Below the pieces are notes generated by a model. The model had not been told where the DNA came from. It saw only the letters and a list, made by a program, of their open reading frames with translations, and made no database searches. 12,900 nt of DNA from RGIG7300 sp045649645 (GTDB taxonomy: Bacteria > Bacillota > Clostridia > Oscillospirales > CAG-272): positions 1-12,900 of the forward strand of contig JAZRQH010000122.1 of NCBI GenBank assembly GCA_045649645.1. The letters are read 5' to 3'. Position 1 is the first letter of the stretch, and each line of letters starts with the position of its first letter. Of this stretch, positions 7,223 to 12,900 are shown one piece after another. A program made the translations under genes and the position numbers.

Positions 7223-8131
7223 TTAAGCCTTAAGGTGCTTACTGAGCGAAATAGAAGTACCTATGATACCTGTGATGATACCTACTGCGGCAAAGCCTAT
7301 GAGCAGTGCGTTCTGAAGTGCCGCAAAGGGTACGATATCTATCATACCGAAGCCTAATGAATTATATACCGCACGGTATAAGAAATATTCGATACCGAAG
7401 GCGATACCCGAAGAAACAGCACCGATAACGATACCCTCTATAACGAAAGGAGTGGTGATGAACCATCTTGTTGCGCCTACGTAGCGCATGATGGATATCT
7501 CCTGCTTACGGGAGTGAACTGCCATCTTGATGGTGTTGATGATAACGAACACACTGACAAGGAAAAGAATTGCAAGGAACCACATAAAGATAAATACTAT
7601 GCTGTTCTTGAGACTCTCTATGGTCTCTGCCAGATCCGCACGGCACTGTACCTTGTGTACGCCCTCTATCTGCTCAAGCTCCATCTGGAGGGATGCTACC
7701 TTGTTGTTGTCCTCGTAACGGATAACGAAGGTGTCGGGATAGGGATTGATGCCTGTTTCGTCCATCTGATCGAAGAGGTCGGTAAAATCGGAGTACTTCT
7801 GTCTCTCCTCAATAAGCACCTCTTCCTTAGTTATGAGCGTTACAGCCTCCTCGTTAACGTTATCCATAAGGCGTATACGTCTGCCGATGGCCTCTACGTC
7901 CTCGTCGGTAAGCTCTGTATCGCAGTATGCTACGATCTCGTTGAGAGATCCGAGCTGATCGAGATTGTGGTCGATGTTATATACCAAGAGCGCAAAGCTG
8001 CCCATAACGGTAAGACAGGACATAAGCACCGCGATAGATGCTACGCTCATCATTCCGTTACGGAAAAGGCTCTTGAACGCCTGGGAGATAAGATAACCCA
8101 GACTGTATCTGCTTCTCTGCTTCTTACTCAT
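7223..8131 (-). CDS. ftsX: Cell-division ABC transporter permease-like protein FtsX
   Basis: A 302-residue membrane subunit of FtsEX, which signals across the membrane to switch on peptidoglycan hydrolases rather than move a substrate. Four transmembrane segments are visible at about residues 28-52, 178-200, 226-255 and 272-295. A large extracellular loop (about 53-177) is the region that contacts the hydrolase coiled coil in the family. The cytoplasmic motif SRKQEISIMRYVGATRWFI (207-225) is the typical FtsX signature. The start overlaps the ftsE stop by 8 nt (8124-8131), with GGAGGT inside the end of ftsE, so the two subunits are translationally coupled. The M23 hydrolase starts 10 nt after its stop. 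Confidence 0.97.
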   Translation of the reverse strand: MSKKQRSRYSLGYLISQAFKSLFRNGMMSVASIAVLMSCLTVMGSFALLVYNIDHNLDQLGSLNEIVAYCDTELTDEDVEAIGRRIRLMDNVNEEAVTLITKEEVLIEERQKYSDFTDLFDQMDETGINPYPDTFVIRYEDNNKVASLQMELEQIEGVHKVQCRADLAETIESLKNSIVFIFMWFLAILFLVSVFVIINTIKMAVHSRKQEISIMRYVGATRWFITTPFVIEGIVIGAVSSGIAFGIEYFLYRAVYNSLGFGMIDIVPFAALQNALLIGFAAVGIITGIIGTSISLSKHLKA

Positions 8132-8804
8132 CGAACATACCTCCTACCTTGTCATCAACGACGTGACCGTCCTTGATGGTGATAACTCGCTGCTGGAAGT
8201 AGTCAACGAAGTTCTTTTCGTGGGTAACCACGATAACTGTTTTGCCGTGCTTATGTATCTTGATAAGCAGGTTCATTATCTCAAGACTGAGCTTGGGGTC
8301 GATGTTACCTGTAGGCTCGTCCGCAATGATGATGCTGGGGTTGTTTGCAAGTGCTCGCGCAAGGGCAACACGCTGCTGCTCACCGCCCGAGAGCTCACGG
8401 GGGAAGAACTTAGCCTTATCCTGAAGGTTTACTATACTGAGGATGGTGGGCACGCGGCGGTTGATGTCTCTCGTGGAAACACCGATGGCACGCATGGCAA
8501 AGGCTACGTTTTCAAAGACGGTCTTGTTGGGGAAAAGTCTGAAATCCTGGAATACGATACCGAGATTTCGTCTGTAATAGGGTATCTTGCGGTTAGGAGT
8601 CTTCTTGAGATCGTAACCGTCAACTATAAGAGAGCCCGAGGATATCTTTTCCTCACGGAAAAGGGTCTTGAGCATGGTGGACTTACCTGCTCCCGACTCA
8701 CCTACTATAAATACGAACTCTCCGTCGTCAATTTTAAGACTGACATCATCGAGAGCAAGGGTACCGTTGGGATACTTCTTGCAGACGTTCTTGAATTCAA
8801 TCAT
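8124..8804 (-). CDS. ftsE: Cell-division ATP-binding protein FtsE
   Basis: A 226-residue cytoplasmic ATPase that drives FtsX. All ABC motifs are intact: Walker A GESGAGKST (35-43), Q-loop Q86 in VFQDFRL, signature LSGGEQQ (138-144), Walker B IIIADEP (158-164) with E163, and switch His H195 in VVTHEKN. Length and the opening MIEFKNVCKKYPNGTLALDD fit FtsE rather than other ABC ATPases, and the ftsX overlap confirms it. AAGGAGG lies 6 nt upstream of the ATG at 8804. The gap to the upstream regulator gene is 23 nt. Confidence 0.98.
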   Translation of the reverse strand: MIEFKNVCKKYPNGTLALDDVSLKIDDGEFVFIVGESGAGKSTMLKTLFREEKISSGSLIVDGYDLKKTPNRKIPYYRRNLGIVFQDFRLFPNKTVFENVAFAMRAIGVSTRDINRRVPTILSIVNLQDKAKFFPRELSGGEQQRVALARALANNPSIIIADEPTGNIDPKLSLEIMNLLIKIHKHGKTVIVVTHEKNFVDYFQQRVITIKDGHVVDDKVGGMFDE

Positions 8805-8827
8805 ATTTTGCCTCCTTTAGGCGTAAA

Positions 8828-9913
8828 TCAGAACTTAACGGGCTTGGATGTAAGATACTTCTTAACCATGAGAGCTACCTTGAAGGTGATAGCATGCTCA
8901 AATTCTCTGAGGTCAAGACCGGTAAGCTTGCGGATCTTTTCAAGTCTGTATACGAGAGTGTTTCTATGTACGAAGAGCTTACGGGAGGTCTCGGACACGT
9001 TGAGGTTGTTCTCAAAGAAGCACTGGATGGTCATCAGTGTCTCGCTGTCAAGGGACTCAAGAGAGCCCTTCTTGAATACCTCCTGCAGAAACATCTCGCA
9101 GAGTGTGGTGGGCAGCTGATAGATAAGTCTGCCAATGCCGAGGTTTTCGTAGCTGATAATGTTCTTTTCGGTGTCAAATACCTTGCCAACCTCAAGAGCA
9201 ACCTGCGCCTCCTTGTAGGAGCGGGCAAGATCCTTGATGTTGTCTACCGCAGTACCTATACCGATGGAAACTCGGGTGTAGAACTCGGTGGAGAAGGTGT
9301 CAACCATAGTGCGGGCGATCTTCTCTACCTCGCGGGTATCGTAGTTTGCCTTGACCTCGCGGACAAGGACGATGTCGTTCTCGCCAACGCTGATAACGTA
9401 GTCCTTGCTCTTATCGGGGAACATGTTCTGCACCATATCGAAGGGAACGACGTCTACCTTGCCGAAGAACTTGATAAGATAAACTATTCTCGAAACGTCG
9501 GTGCTGAAATGAAGCTCCTTAGACTTGATATAGATATCGCTGGGGAGAATGTTATCAAGAATGATATTCTTGATAAAAGAGCTCTTGTCGTACTTTTCGT
9601 CGTAAAGACTCTTGATATTGTTGAGGGTGATGGCAAGCACCAGAGAGTTCTTCTCTGCCGCCTCGTCGGTACCTTCAACAAACACGATGTATTCCGACTT
9701 GACTGCGTTACCGATGGGACGGTAGGTGTAGCCCTCGTAACGGATCATATCGCCCGAATAAGAGAGCTCCTCGCGAACGCCCTGACGGGTCTCGCCTATA
9801 CCGGAAAGCTCGCTGGATGCGATAACGATACCGTTCTCGTCTACGATACCGATAACACGGTCGATAGCCTCCTTCATCTGCTGAATAATACCTTGAAACA
9901 GTCTGTTGGACAT
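8828..9913 (-). CDS. CdaR/PucR-type transcriptional regulator
   Basis: A 361-residue regulator, taken from the ATG at 9913 because GGAGGA lies 9 nt upstream. An in-frame TTG at 9976 falls in the untranslated leader and lacks support. The N-terminal part (about 5-100) begins QGIIQQMKEAIDRVIGIVDENGIVIASS, which resembles the sugar-diacid-recognition sensor of CdaR proteins. The middle (about 140-250) resembles the GGDEF-like domain of the family (RVSIGIGTAVDNIKDLARSY). The C-terminus is the PucR helix-turn-helix (about 300-330: ENNLNVSETSRKLFVHRNTL, then VYRLEKI). Family members respond to small metabolites, but there are no sugar-diacid or purine catabolic genes here. Being first in a unit with ftsEX, it may control this operon or itself. 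The ligand is unknown. Confidence 0.85.
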   Translation of the reverse strand: MSNRLFQGIIQQMKEAIDRVIGIVDENGIVIASSELSGIGETRQGVREELSYSGDMIRYEGYTYRPIGNAVKSEYIVFVEGTDEAAEKNSLVLAITLNNIKSLYDEKYDKSSFIKNIILDNILPSDIYIKSKELHFSTDVSRIVYLIKFFGKVDVVPFDMVQNMFPDKSKDYVISVGENDIVLVREVKANYDTREVEKIARTMVDTFSTEFYTRVSIGIGTAVDNIKDLARSYKEAQVALEVGKVFDTEKNIISYENLGIGRLIYQLPTTLCEMFLQEVFKKGSLESLDSETLMTIQCFFENNLNVSETSRKLFVHRNTLVYRLEKIRKLTGLDLREFEHAITFKVALMVKKYLTSKPVKF

Positions 9914-9918
9914 ATAAA

Positions 9919-9934
9919 GACTTCCTCCGAAATC
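9919..9934 (-). promoter_or_regulatory. Hairpin presenting the Shine-Dalgarno sequence of the CdaR/PucR-like gene
   Basis: On the minus strand GATTTC (9934-9929) pairs with GAAGTC (9924-9919) in 6 bp (one U-G), leaving GGAG of the ribosome binding site in a 4-nt loop. Such a structure could tune translation or be opened by alternative pairing. It is short and could be fortuitous. Confidence 0.35.
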
Positions 9935-9975
9935 ATAATTTGTATAGGTTGATTTGTGAAAAATCACAATACTCA

Positions 9976-10034
9976 AAAGCTAACCAAAGGGCATAGGGTC
10001 TATGCAGGTAGCCAACTTTCACAGTTTTAGCTTC
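9976..10034 (-). promoter_or_regulatory. Structured 5' leader, possible attenuator or unassigned cis-regulatory RNA
   Basis: Read on the minus strand, an outer helix GAAGCTAA (10034-10027) / TTAGCTTT (9983-9976), 8 bp with one G-U, encloses two hairpins. One is AACT/AGTT (10026-10023 / 10017-10014). The other is GCATAG/CTATGC (10005-10000 / 9996-9991). This makes a three-way-junction shape. An alternative stem, GCTACC with GGTTAGC (one bulge) around the second hairpin, is followed by TTTTGAG and could act as a terminator. A further 6-bp hairpin TTGTGA/TCACAA (9969-9964 / 9959-9954) follows. I could not match it to a riboswitch class I know. Confidence 0.45.
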
Positions 10035-10047
10035 GGAATACTGTACA

Positions 10048-10076
10048 ATTGTACCACAAATTAGTCAAAATGTCAA
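10048..10076 (-). promoter_or_regulatory. Sigma-A promoter of the CdaR/PucR-ftsEX-M23-ctp-greA-lysS unit
   Basis: TTGACA (10076-10071), exactly 17 bp, then TACAAT (10053-10048) on the minus strand: a consensus -35 and a 5-of-6 -10 with ideal spacing. Start of transcription should be near 10041, giving a leader of about 130 nt before the ATG at 9913. Confidence 0.85.
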
Positions 10077-10155
10077 ATAGACTTGCCATTTTTTATAGAA
10101 TATTAACAATTTGAGCACAACAGCAAATTATACAAAGGTATCTTTGCCTATTACT

Positions 10156-10164
10156 ATTATACCA
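10156..10164 (-). promoter_or_regulatory. Possible second upstream promoter (extended -10)
   Basis: On the minus strand TGGTATAAT (10164-10156) is an extended -10 element (TGnTATAAT). No recognisable -35 sits 16-18 bp upstream, which extended -10 promoters can lack. It would add about 100 nt to the leader. Confidence 0.35.
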
Positions 10165-10220
10165 TAACACAGCCTTTTTCGGTAGGGTAGGAGAGGTTTT
10201 TTTATTTTCTATACTCTCCT

Positions 10221-10250
10221 TTACTATACTTTACTATACTCTACTATACT
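10221..10250. repeat. Three tandem 10-bp repeats (TTACTATACT)
   Basis: TTACTATACT occurs twice in a row (10221-10230, 10231-10240), followed by CTACTATACT (10241-10250). A further TATACT lies at 10210-10215. The 10-bp period nearly matches the DNA helix turn, so the motifs face one side of the helix. Confidence 0.85.
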
Positions 10251-10277
10251 ATGTGTATTTTTGCTGTCGAAAACCCC

Positions 10278-10317
10278 CGTTAATTCCGAAAAAACCCGAG
10301 TTTTGGTGGAATTAACG
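10278..10317 (-). terminator. Second hairpin after the oxidoreductase operon
   Basis: CGTTAATTCC (10278-10287) is a perfect inverted repeat of GGAATTAACG (10308-10317). Within the 20-nt interior, AAAAC (10291-10295) can pair with GTTTT (10300-10304). On the minus strand the stem is followed by GGGGTTTTCG. It looks like a back-up terminator behind 10320-10343, or an operator or cruciform. Confidence 0.5.
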
Positions 10318-10319
10318 AA

Positions 10320-10343
10320 AGAAACCTGCCAAAGCAGGTTTCT
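10320..10343 (-). terminator. Intrinsic terminator of the oxidoreductase operon
   Basis: AGAAACCTGC (10320-10329) pairs perfectly with GCAGGTTTCT (10334-10343), 10 bp with a 4-nt loop. On the minus strand it is followed by TTTCGTTAATT. It lies 12 nt beyond the stop of the second oxidoreductase gene. Confidence 0.8.
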
Positions 10344-10355
10344 AAAAGTTAAAAT

Positions 10356-11339
10356 TTATTGCGCAGCCTTCTGAATTGTCAGTGTATCTCTCTGGCTCTT
10401 TATTACCTCTTCGGTACAGATGAGAAGGCCTGTCTTGCCGTCGATCTCGTCGATAAAGTCGGTGATATGGTTGTTTGCGGGAGTCTTGCCCTCGATGAAC
10501 TCCATTGCGGGAGCGTAGTCGAGATATGCCTCAACGCCGTTCTTGCCGTCCTCGGCAAAGCGGATCATACCCTTAGTTCCCCAGATAAGGAACTGCCAGT
10601 AATAAGGAACACCGAACTCGATATGACAGGGTGCAGCATAGCTTACGTCTGCCATAAGTCCGCAACCGCCGTCAAGCTCTACCATAAACTGTGCACAGTC
10701 CTTGAAATCGGGAGCTTCTGTTGCAAAAGCGTTCCAGGTTCTTGCTGCAGTTACGTTCTTAAGAGTCTTACCTGTAAGGTACTCAACAAGGTCAACGCCG
10801 TGGATGGAGATATCGTTGATAACACCCTCGTGCTTGCCCTCTTCAAAGTACCACATAGGTCTGTTGCCATAGTCAAGACCGTGCTGACCGTTAAAGGAAA
10901 TTGCGTGGATCTCACCAAGCTTACCGCTTTCGATCATTTCCTTTGCTATAGCGGTATAGGGAGAATAACGCAGGCTGAGCATACAGCCTACCTTTAAGTT
11001 CTTTTCCTTAGCTAATCTCTCAATCTCGTCAAGCTGTTCAAGGCTGGTACAGATAGGCTTATCTGCCATAACGTGCTTACCTGCCTTAAGAGCTGCGATA
11101 GCAAGCTCGCCTCTTCTGCCGTAGTAGTCGCCTATAGCAACGATATCGGCGTCAGAAGCCAGTACCTCTTCAAAGGTAGCGAAGTTGAACTCAACACCGT
11201 GGTTCTCCTCTGCCGCCTTTCTTGCCGCTTCATCCTCTTCCCAGGAGCCGACAAGCTCTATACGGTCACAGTCCTTGACCTGATTAAAAAGCTGAAATAT
11301 ATGTCCGTGGCGAAAGCCTGCAAATGCTATCTTCTTCAT
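10356..11339 (-). CDS. Gfo/Idh/MocA-family NAD(P)-dependent oxidoreductase (second gene of pair)
   Basis: A 327-residue cytoplasmic dehydrogenase of the glucose-fructose oxidoreductase / inositol dehydrogenase type. These oxidise or epimerise hydroxyl groups of sugars, inositols or related compounds. The N-terminal Rossmann fold opens MKKIAFAGFRHGHI; the usual GxGxxG is changed to GFRHGH (8-13), seen in a subset of the family. The catalytic-Lys motif is DKP (93-95, K94) in place of EKP. The acid/base block GVINDISIHGVDLVEYL (172-188) carries H180 and D183. The ATG overlaps the upstream gene's stop by one base (TAATG) and has only a weak upstream GGCGG, so translation is likely coupled. The substrate cannot be assigned; no sugar transporter or kinase gene is in the window. 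Confidence 0.93.
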   Translation of the reverse strand: MKKIAFAGFRHGHIFQLFNQVKDCDRIELVGSWEEDEAARKAAEENHGVEFNFATFEEVLASDADIVAIGDYYGRRGELAIAALKAGKHVMADKPICTSLEQLDEIERLAKEKNLKVGCMLSLRYSPYTAIAKEMIESGKLGEIHAISFNGQHGLDYGNRPMWYFEEGKHEGVINDISIHGVDLVEYLTGKTLKNVTAARTWNAFATEAPDFKDCAQFMVELDGGCGLMADVSYAAPCHIEFGVPYYWQFLIWGTKGMIRFAEDGKNGVEAYLDYAPAMEFIEGKTPANNHITDFIDEIDGKTGLLICTEEVIKSQRDTLTIQKAAQ

Positions 11340-12496
11340 TATTTTGTACCGCCTGTTACGTAGAATCTGTCTTCGATGCCTTCCTTGGGCTTGGACTTCG
11401 CTACACGCTCCATAAGCTCGTTGTAGAACTCATCGTGGGGGAAGTTCTTAAGGTCTACCCACTTAGCACCGTTCCAAGCGGAGTGATACATTGCATTGGA
11501 CATGGTAAGCTCGTTGATAGCCTCATAACCGGGAGAAAGAAGCTCGGTTCTGCCAGTGAGAAGCGCATCGGCAAAATCCTTGAATACGCCTGAGTAAAGC
11601 TCCTCGCCCTCTTCGATCTCGATCTCGATTCTCTTTCTTTCGGGCTCCTCGTCGTTGTGAGCGGCATTCCATTCACGCTCGGAGATCTCCAGCTTGTCAA
11701 AGAAGATCTTACCGTTCTCCATAACTACACGACCCATATCGCAGGAGATATCCAGTCTGTTGGTACCGGGAGTTTCGCCCGTACCGGTAAGGTAAACACC
11801 TGTGGTGCCGTTGTCATACTTGAACATAGCGGAAACGTCGTCGTCAACCTCGATATCATAGTACTTACCGAAGGATACGTCTGCCATAAGCTTATCGGGA
11901 GTACCGAAGAACCACTGCCAGAGGTCGAGCTGATGAGGACACTGATTGATAAGTGCGCCGCCGCCCTCGGTAGCCCAGGTGGAACGCCATCCTGCACTGT
12001 CGTGGTATGCCTGGGGACGGTACCACTGGGTCGCAAGCCAGGTTATACGCTTGATATGACCCAGCTCACCGGAATCGATAAGCTTCTTTAAGGTACGGTA
12101 TACGGGGATACCGCGGAGGCAGAAGTTAACTGCAAGAAGCTTGCCACTCTTCTTCTGTGCCTCGATCATTTCATTTACCTGCTTGGTATAAACGCCTGCG
12201 GGCTTCTCACAGAGAACGTGGAGACCGTGCTCAAGAGCGCTTATAGCAAGCTCGGGATGTACGTAGTGGGGAGTTGCAATAGTTACCGCATCGCAAAGAC
12301 CGCTCTTATAAAGATCCTCTGCCTTTTCAAATACGGGAACGTCGGGCATAAGCTCCTTTGCATATTCAAGCTTCTTGGGATTGATATCACATACAGCGGT
12401 GATCTCCATTTCGGGAACCTGACCCTCTGTGATAAATCTGTAATGGGTAAGACCCATATTACCGAAGCCTACTATACCAATTCTTACTTTTTCCAT
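11339..12496 (-). CDS. Gfo/Idh/MocA-family NAD(P)-dependent oxidoreductase (first gene of pair)
   Basis: A 385-residue dehydrogenase with a canonical Rossmann motif GIVGFGNMG (7-15), the EKP motif at 97-99 (K98 contacts cofactor and substrate), and the conserved GGALINQCPHQLDLWQW block (179-195) with H188 and D191. Length is normal for the family. It lies directly behind a good sigma-A promoter with a short leader of about 33 nt. GAAAGG precedes the ATG at 12496 by about 12 nt, slightly long. It overlaps the next gene by one base, so the two enzymes are made together. Paired family members often perform sequential or reverse redox steps on one sugar (for example via keto-sugars), which is inference here. 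Confidence 0.95.
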   Translation of the reverse strand: MEKVRIGIVGFGNMGLTHYRFITEGQVPEMEITAVCDINPKKLEYAKELMPDVPVFEKAEDLYKSGLCDAVTIATPHYVHPELAISALEHGLHVLCEKPAGVYTKQVNEMIEAQKKSGKLLAVNFCLRGIPVYRTLKKLIDSGELGHIKRITWLATQWYRPQAYHDSAGWRSTWATEGGGALINQCPHQLDLWQWFFGTPDKLMADVSFGKYYDIEVDDDVSAMFKYDNGTTGVYLTGTGETPGTNRLDISCDMGRVVMENGKIFFDKLEISEREWNAAHNDEEPERKRIEIEIEEGEELYSGVFKDFADALLTGRTELLSPGYEAINELTMSNAMYHSAWNGAKWVDLKNFPHDEFYNELMERVAKSKPKEGIEDRFYVTGGTK

Positions 12497-12536
12497 TATA
12501 TATAGTTACCTTTCGTTTGTTTTCATAGATATAATA

Positions 12537-12565
12537 ATGATATCACACAGCCCATGATTTGTCAA
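12537..12565 (-). promoter_or_regulatory. Sigma-A promoter of the oxidoreductase operon
   Basis: TTGACA (12565-12560), 17 bp, TATCAT (12542-12537) on the minus strand. The -35 hexamer contains the TGA stop codon (12564-12562) of the upstream gene. Transcription should start near 12530. No terminator lies between the upstream gene and this promoter, so read-through from upstream is possible. Confidence 0.75.
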
Positions 12566-12900
12566 TCAAAAATGCTTAATTGGGTACCGTTATAAGTGAG
12601 ATTACTATACCGTATTCCCCGTTTTCGGATATAACGAAGTCTGCCCTTTGCTCTATCCCACACAAAAGAGCTTCTGTGACGGCGCACACACTCTGTATCC
12701 TTATACAATCGCGCCTCTGTTATGACCGATATGTTTTCTTCGTCCTCATAACTCACCGACGAGGATAGCATACCGACGAGCTTACTCTTCTCTGCCCTTT
12801 TTACAAAAATCTCGGATAATTTCTTATAGTATTTATCTATACGCTTGTTTTCGGTCACGGGGTATCGCACCGAGACGTAGCCGATACGTCGCTCACCGTC
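12562..12900 (-). CDS. Hypothetical protein, C-terminal part only (5' end outside window)
   Basis: An open frame runs from the right edge to TGA at 12562, giving 112 codons. An in-frame GTG at 12870 could be read as a start. But the frame stays open upstream, encoding DGERRIGYVS, and GYVSVRYPVTE reads as continuous protein, so the real start is probably beyond the window. The part seen is charged and soluble-looking: a helix-like segment (RIDKYYKKLSEIFVKRAEKS), a patch SYEDEENISVITEARLY, and a basic C-terminal region ending in QLSIFD. There is no signal peptide, membrane segment or catalytic motif in this part. I do not recognise the family. Confidence 0.6.
   Translation of the reverse strand, partial: DGERRIGYVSVRYPVTENKRIDKYYKKLSEIFVKRAEKSKLVGMLSSSVSYEDEENISVITEARLYKDTECVRRHRSSFVWDRAKGRLRYIRKRGIRYSNLTYNGTQLSIFD

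Larger units (their letters stand above)
9914..10355. other. 442-bp gene-free regulatory interval
   Basis: I see no credible gene here. On the minus strand from high to low coordinates it holds two terminator-like hairpins (10343-10278), a decamer tandem repeat (10221-10250), a 7-bp inverted repeat AGGAGAG / CTCTCCT (10189-10195 / 10214-10220), an extended -10 candidate (10156-10164), a strong sigma-A promoter (10048-10076) and a structured leader (about 10041-9914). The sequence is A/T-rich compared with the flanking genes. Confidence 0.8.

Noticed and set aside
5932..7233. 433-codon open frame on the plus strand opposite the M23 gene
   Set aside because: Shadow of codon bias in the real minus-strand gene (few TTA, CTA or TCA codons). 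It is low-complexity, rich in Leu/Val/Cys, has no family features, and its counterpart has a signal peptide and complete catalytic motifs.
8894..9952. 352-codon plus-strand frame opposite the CdaR/PucR-like regulator
   Set aside because: Same cause. The minus-strand reading has recognisable domains, a Shine-Dalgarno sequence and an upstream promoter.
9914..9976. TTG start at 9976 adding 21 residues to the CdaR/PucR-like protein
   Set aside because: The ATG at 9913 has a strong GGAGGA, and the added residues fall in the structured leader and resemble no domain.
10189..10220. AGGAGAG / CTCTCCT inverted repeat considered as a terminator
   Set aside because: The stem is 7 bp with an 18-nt loop, and neither side has a good T-tract after the stem. 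It is noted only as part of the gene-free interval.
10221..10250. Short repeats considered as a CRISPR array
   Set aside because: Units are 10 bp and contiguous with no spacers. No cas genes are present.

Overview
The window looks like chromosomal DNA from a low-to-mid GC Clostridia, probably Oscillospiraceae/Ruminococcaceae. This is judged from protein flavour, strong AGGAGG-type ribosome binding sites, a greA-lysS pair, and an ftsE-ftsX-M23-S41 cell-wall cluster. No species can be assigned from sequence alone. Every gene I accept lies on the minus strand, so transcription runs from high to low coordinates.

Layout, in order of transcription. (1) 12900-12562: the C-terminal end of an unrecognised protein that starts outside the window. 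(2) 12565-10278: a two-gene operon of Gfo/Idh/MocA dehydrogenases, with a clear sigma-A promoter (TTGACA, 17 bp, TATCAT) and two consecutive terminator-like hairpins. (3) 10355-9914: a 442-bp gene-free interval. It holds those terminators, a 10-bp tandem repeat, an extended -10 candidate, a near-perfect sigma-A promoter (TTGACA, 17 bp, TACAAT) and a structured leader of about 130 nt. (4) 9913-2282: a long, tightly packed unit: CdaR/PucR-like regulator, ftsE, ftsX, a secreted coiled-coil M23 murein hydrolase, a membrane-anchored S41 (Ctp) protease, greA, and lysS with an extra C-terminal tRNA-binding domain. (5) 2147-295: a FlaR-like P-loop kinase-type protein overlapping a MATE transporter by 4 nt, closed by a terminator whose loop holds the MATE stop codon. 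(6) 294-1: gene-free DNA with two near-identical PerR/Fur-box-like palindromes 50 bp apart and two strong hairpins.

The cell-wall genes form one functional group. FtsEX is the ATP-driven membrane module that activates a periplasmic/extracellular peptidoglycan hydrolase through its coiled coil. The M23 protein next to it is the natural partner, and the S41 protease may process or clear it or other envelope proteins. GreA (rescue of backtracked RNA polymerase) and LysRS (lysyl-tRNA) are housekeeping genes that appear to share the transcript. The CdaR/PucR-like protein is first in the unit and could be its regulator.

Most of the window is ordinary core genome. The parts worth attention are non-coding: the structured leader ahead of the ftsEX unit, and the paired operator-like palindromes plus hairpin terminator at the left edge, which could describe a small metal- or peroxide-responsive transcript. 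Both are inferences from sequence patterns alone.
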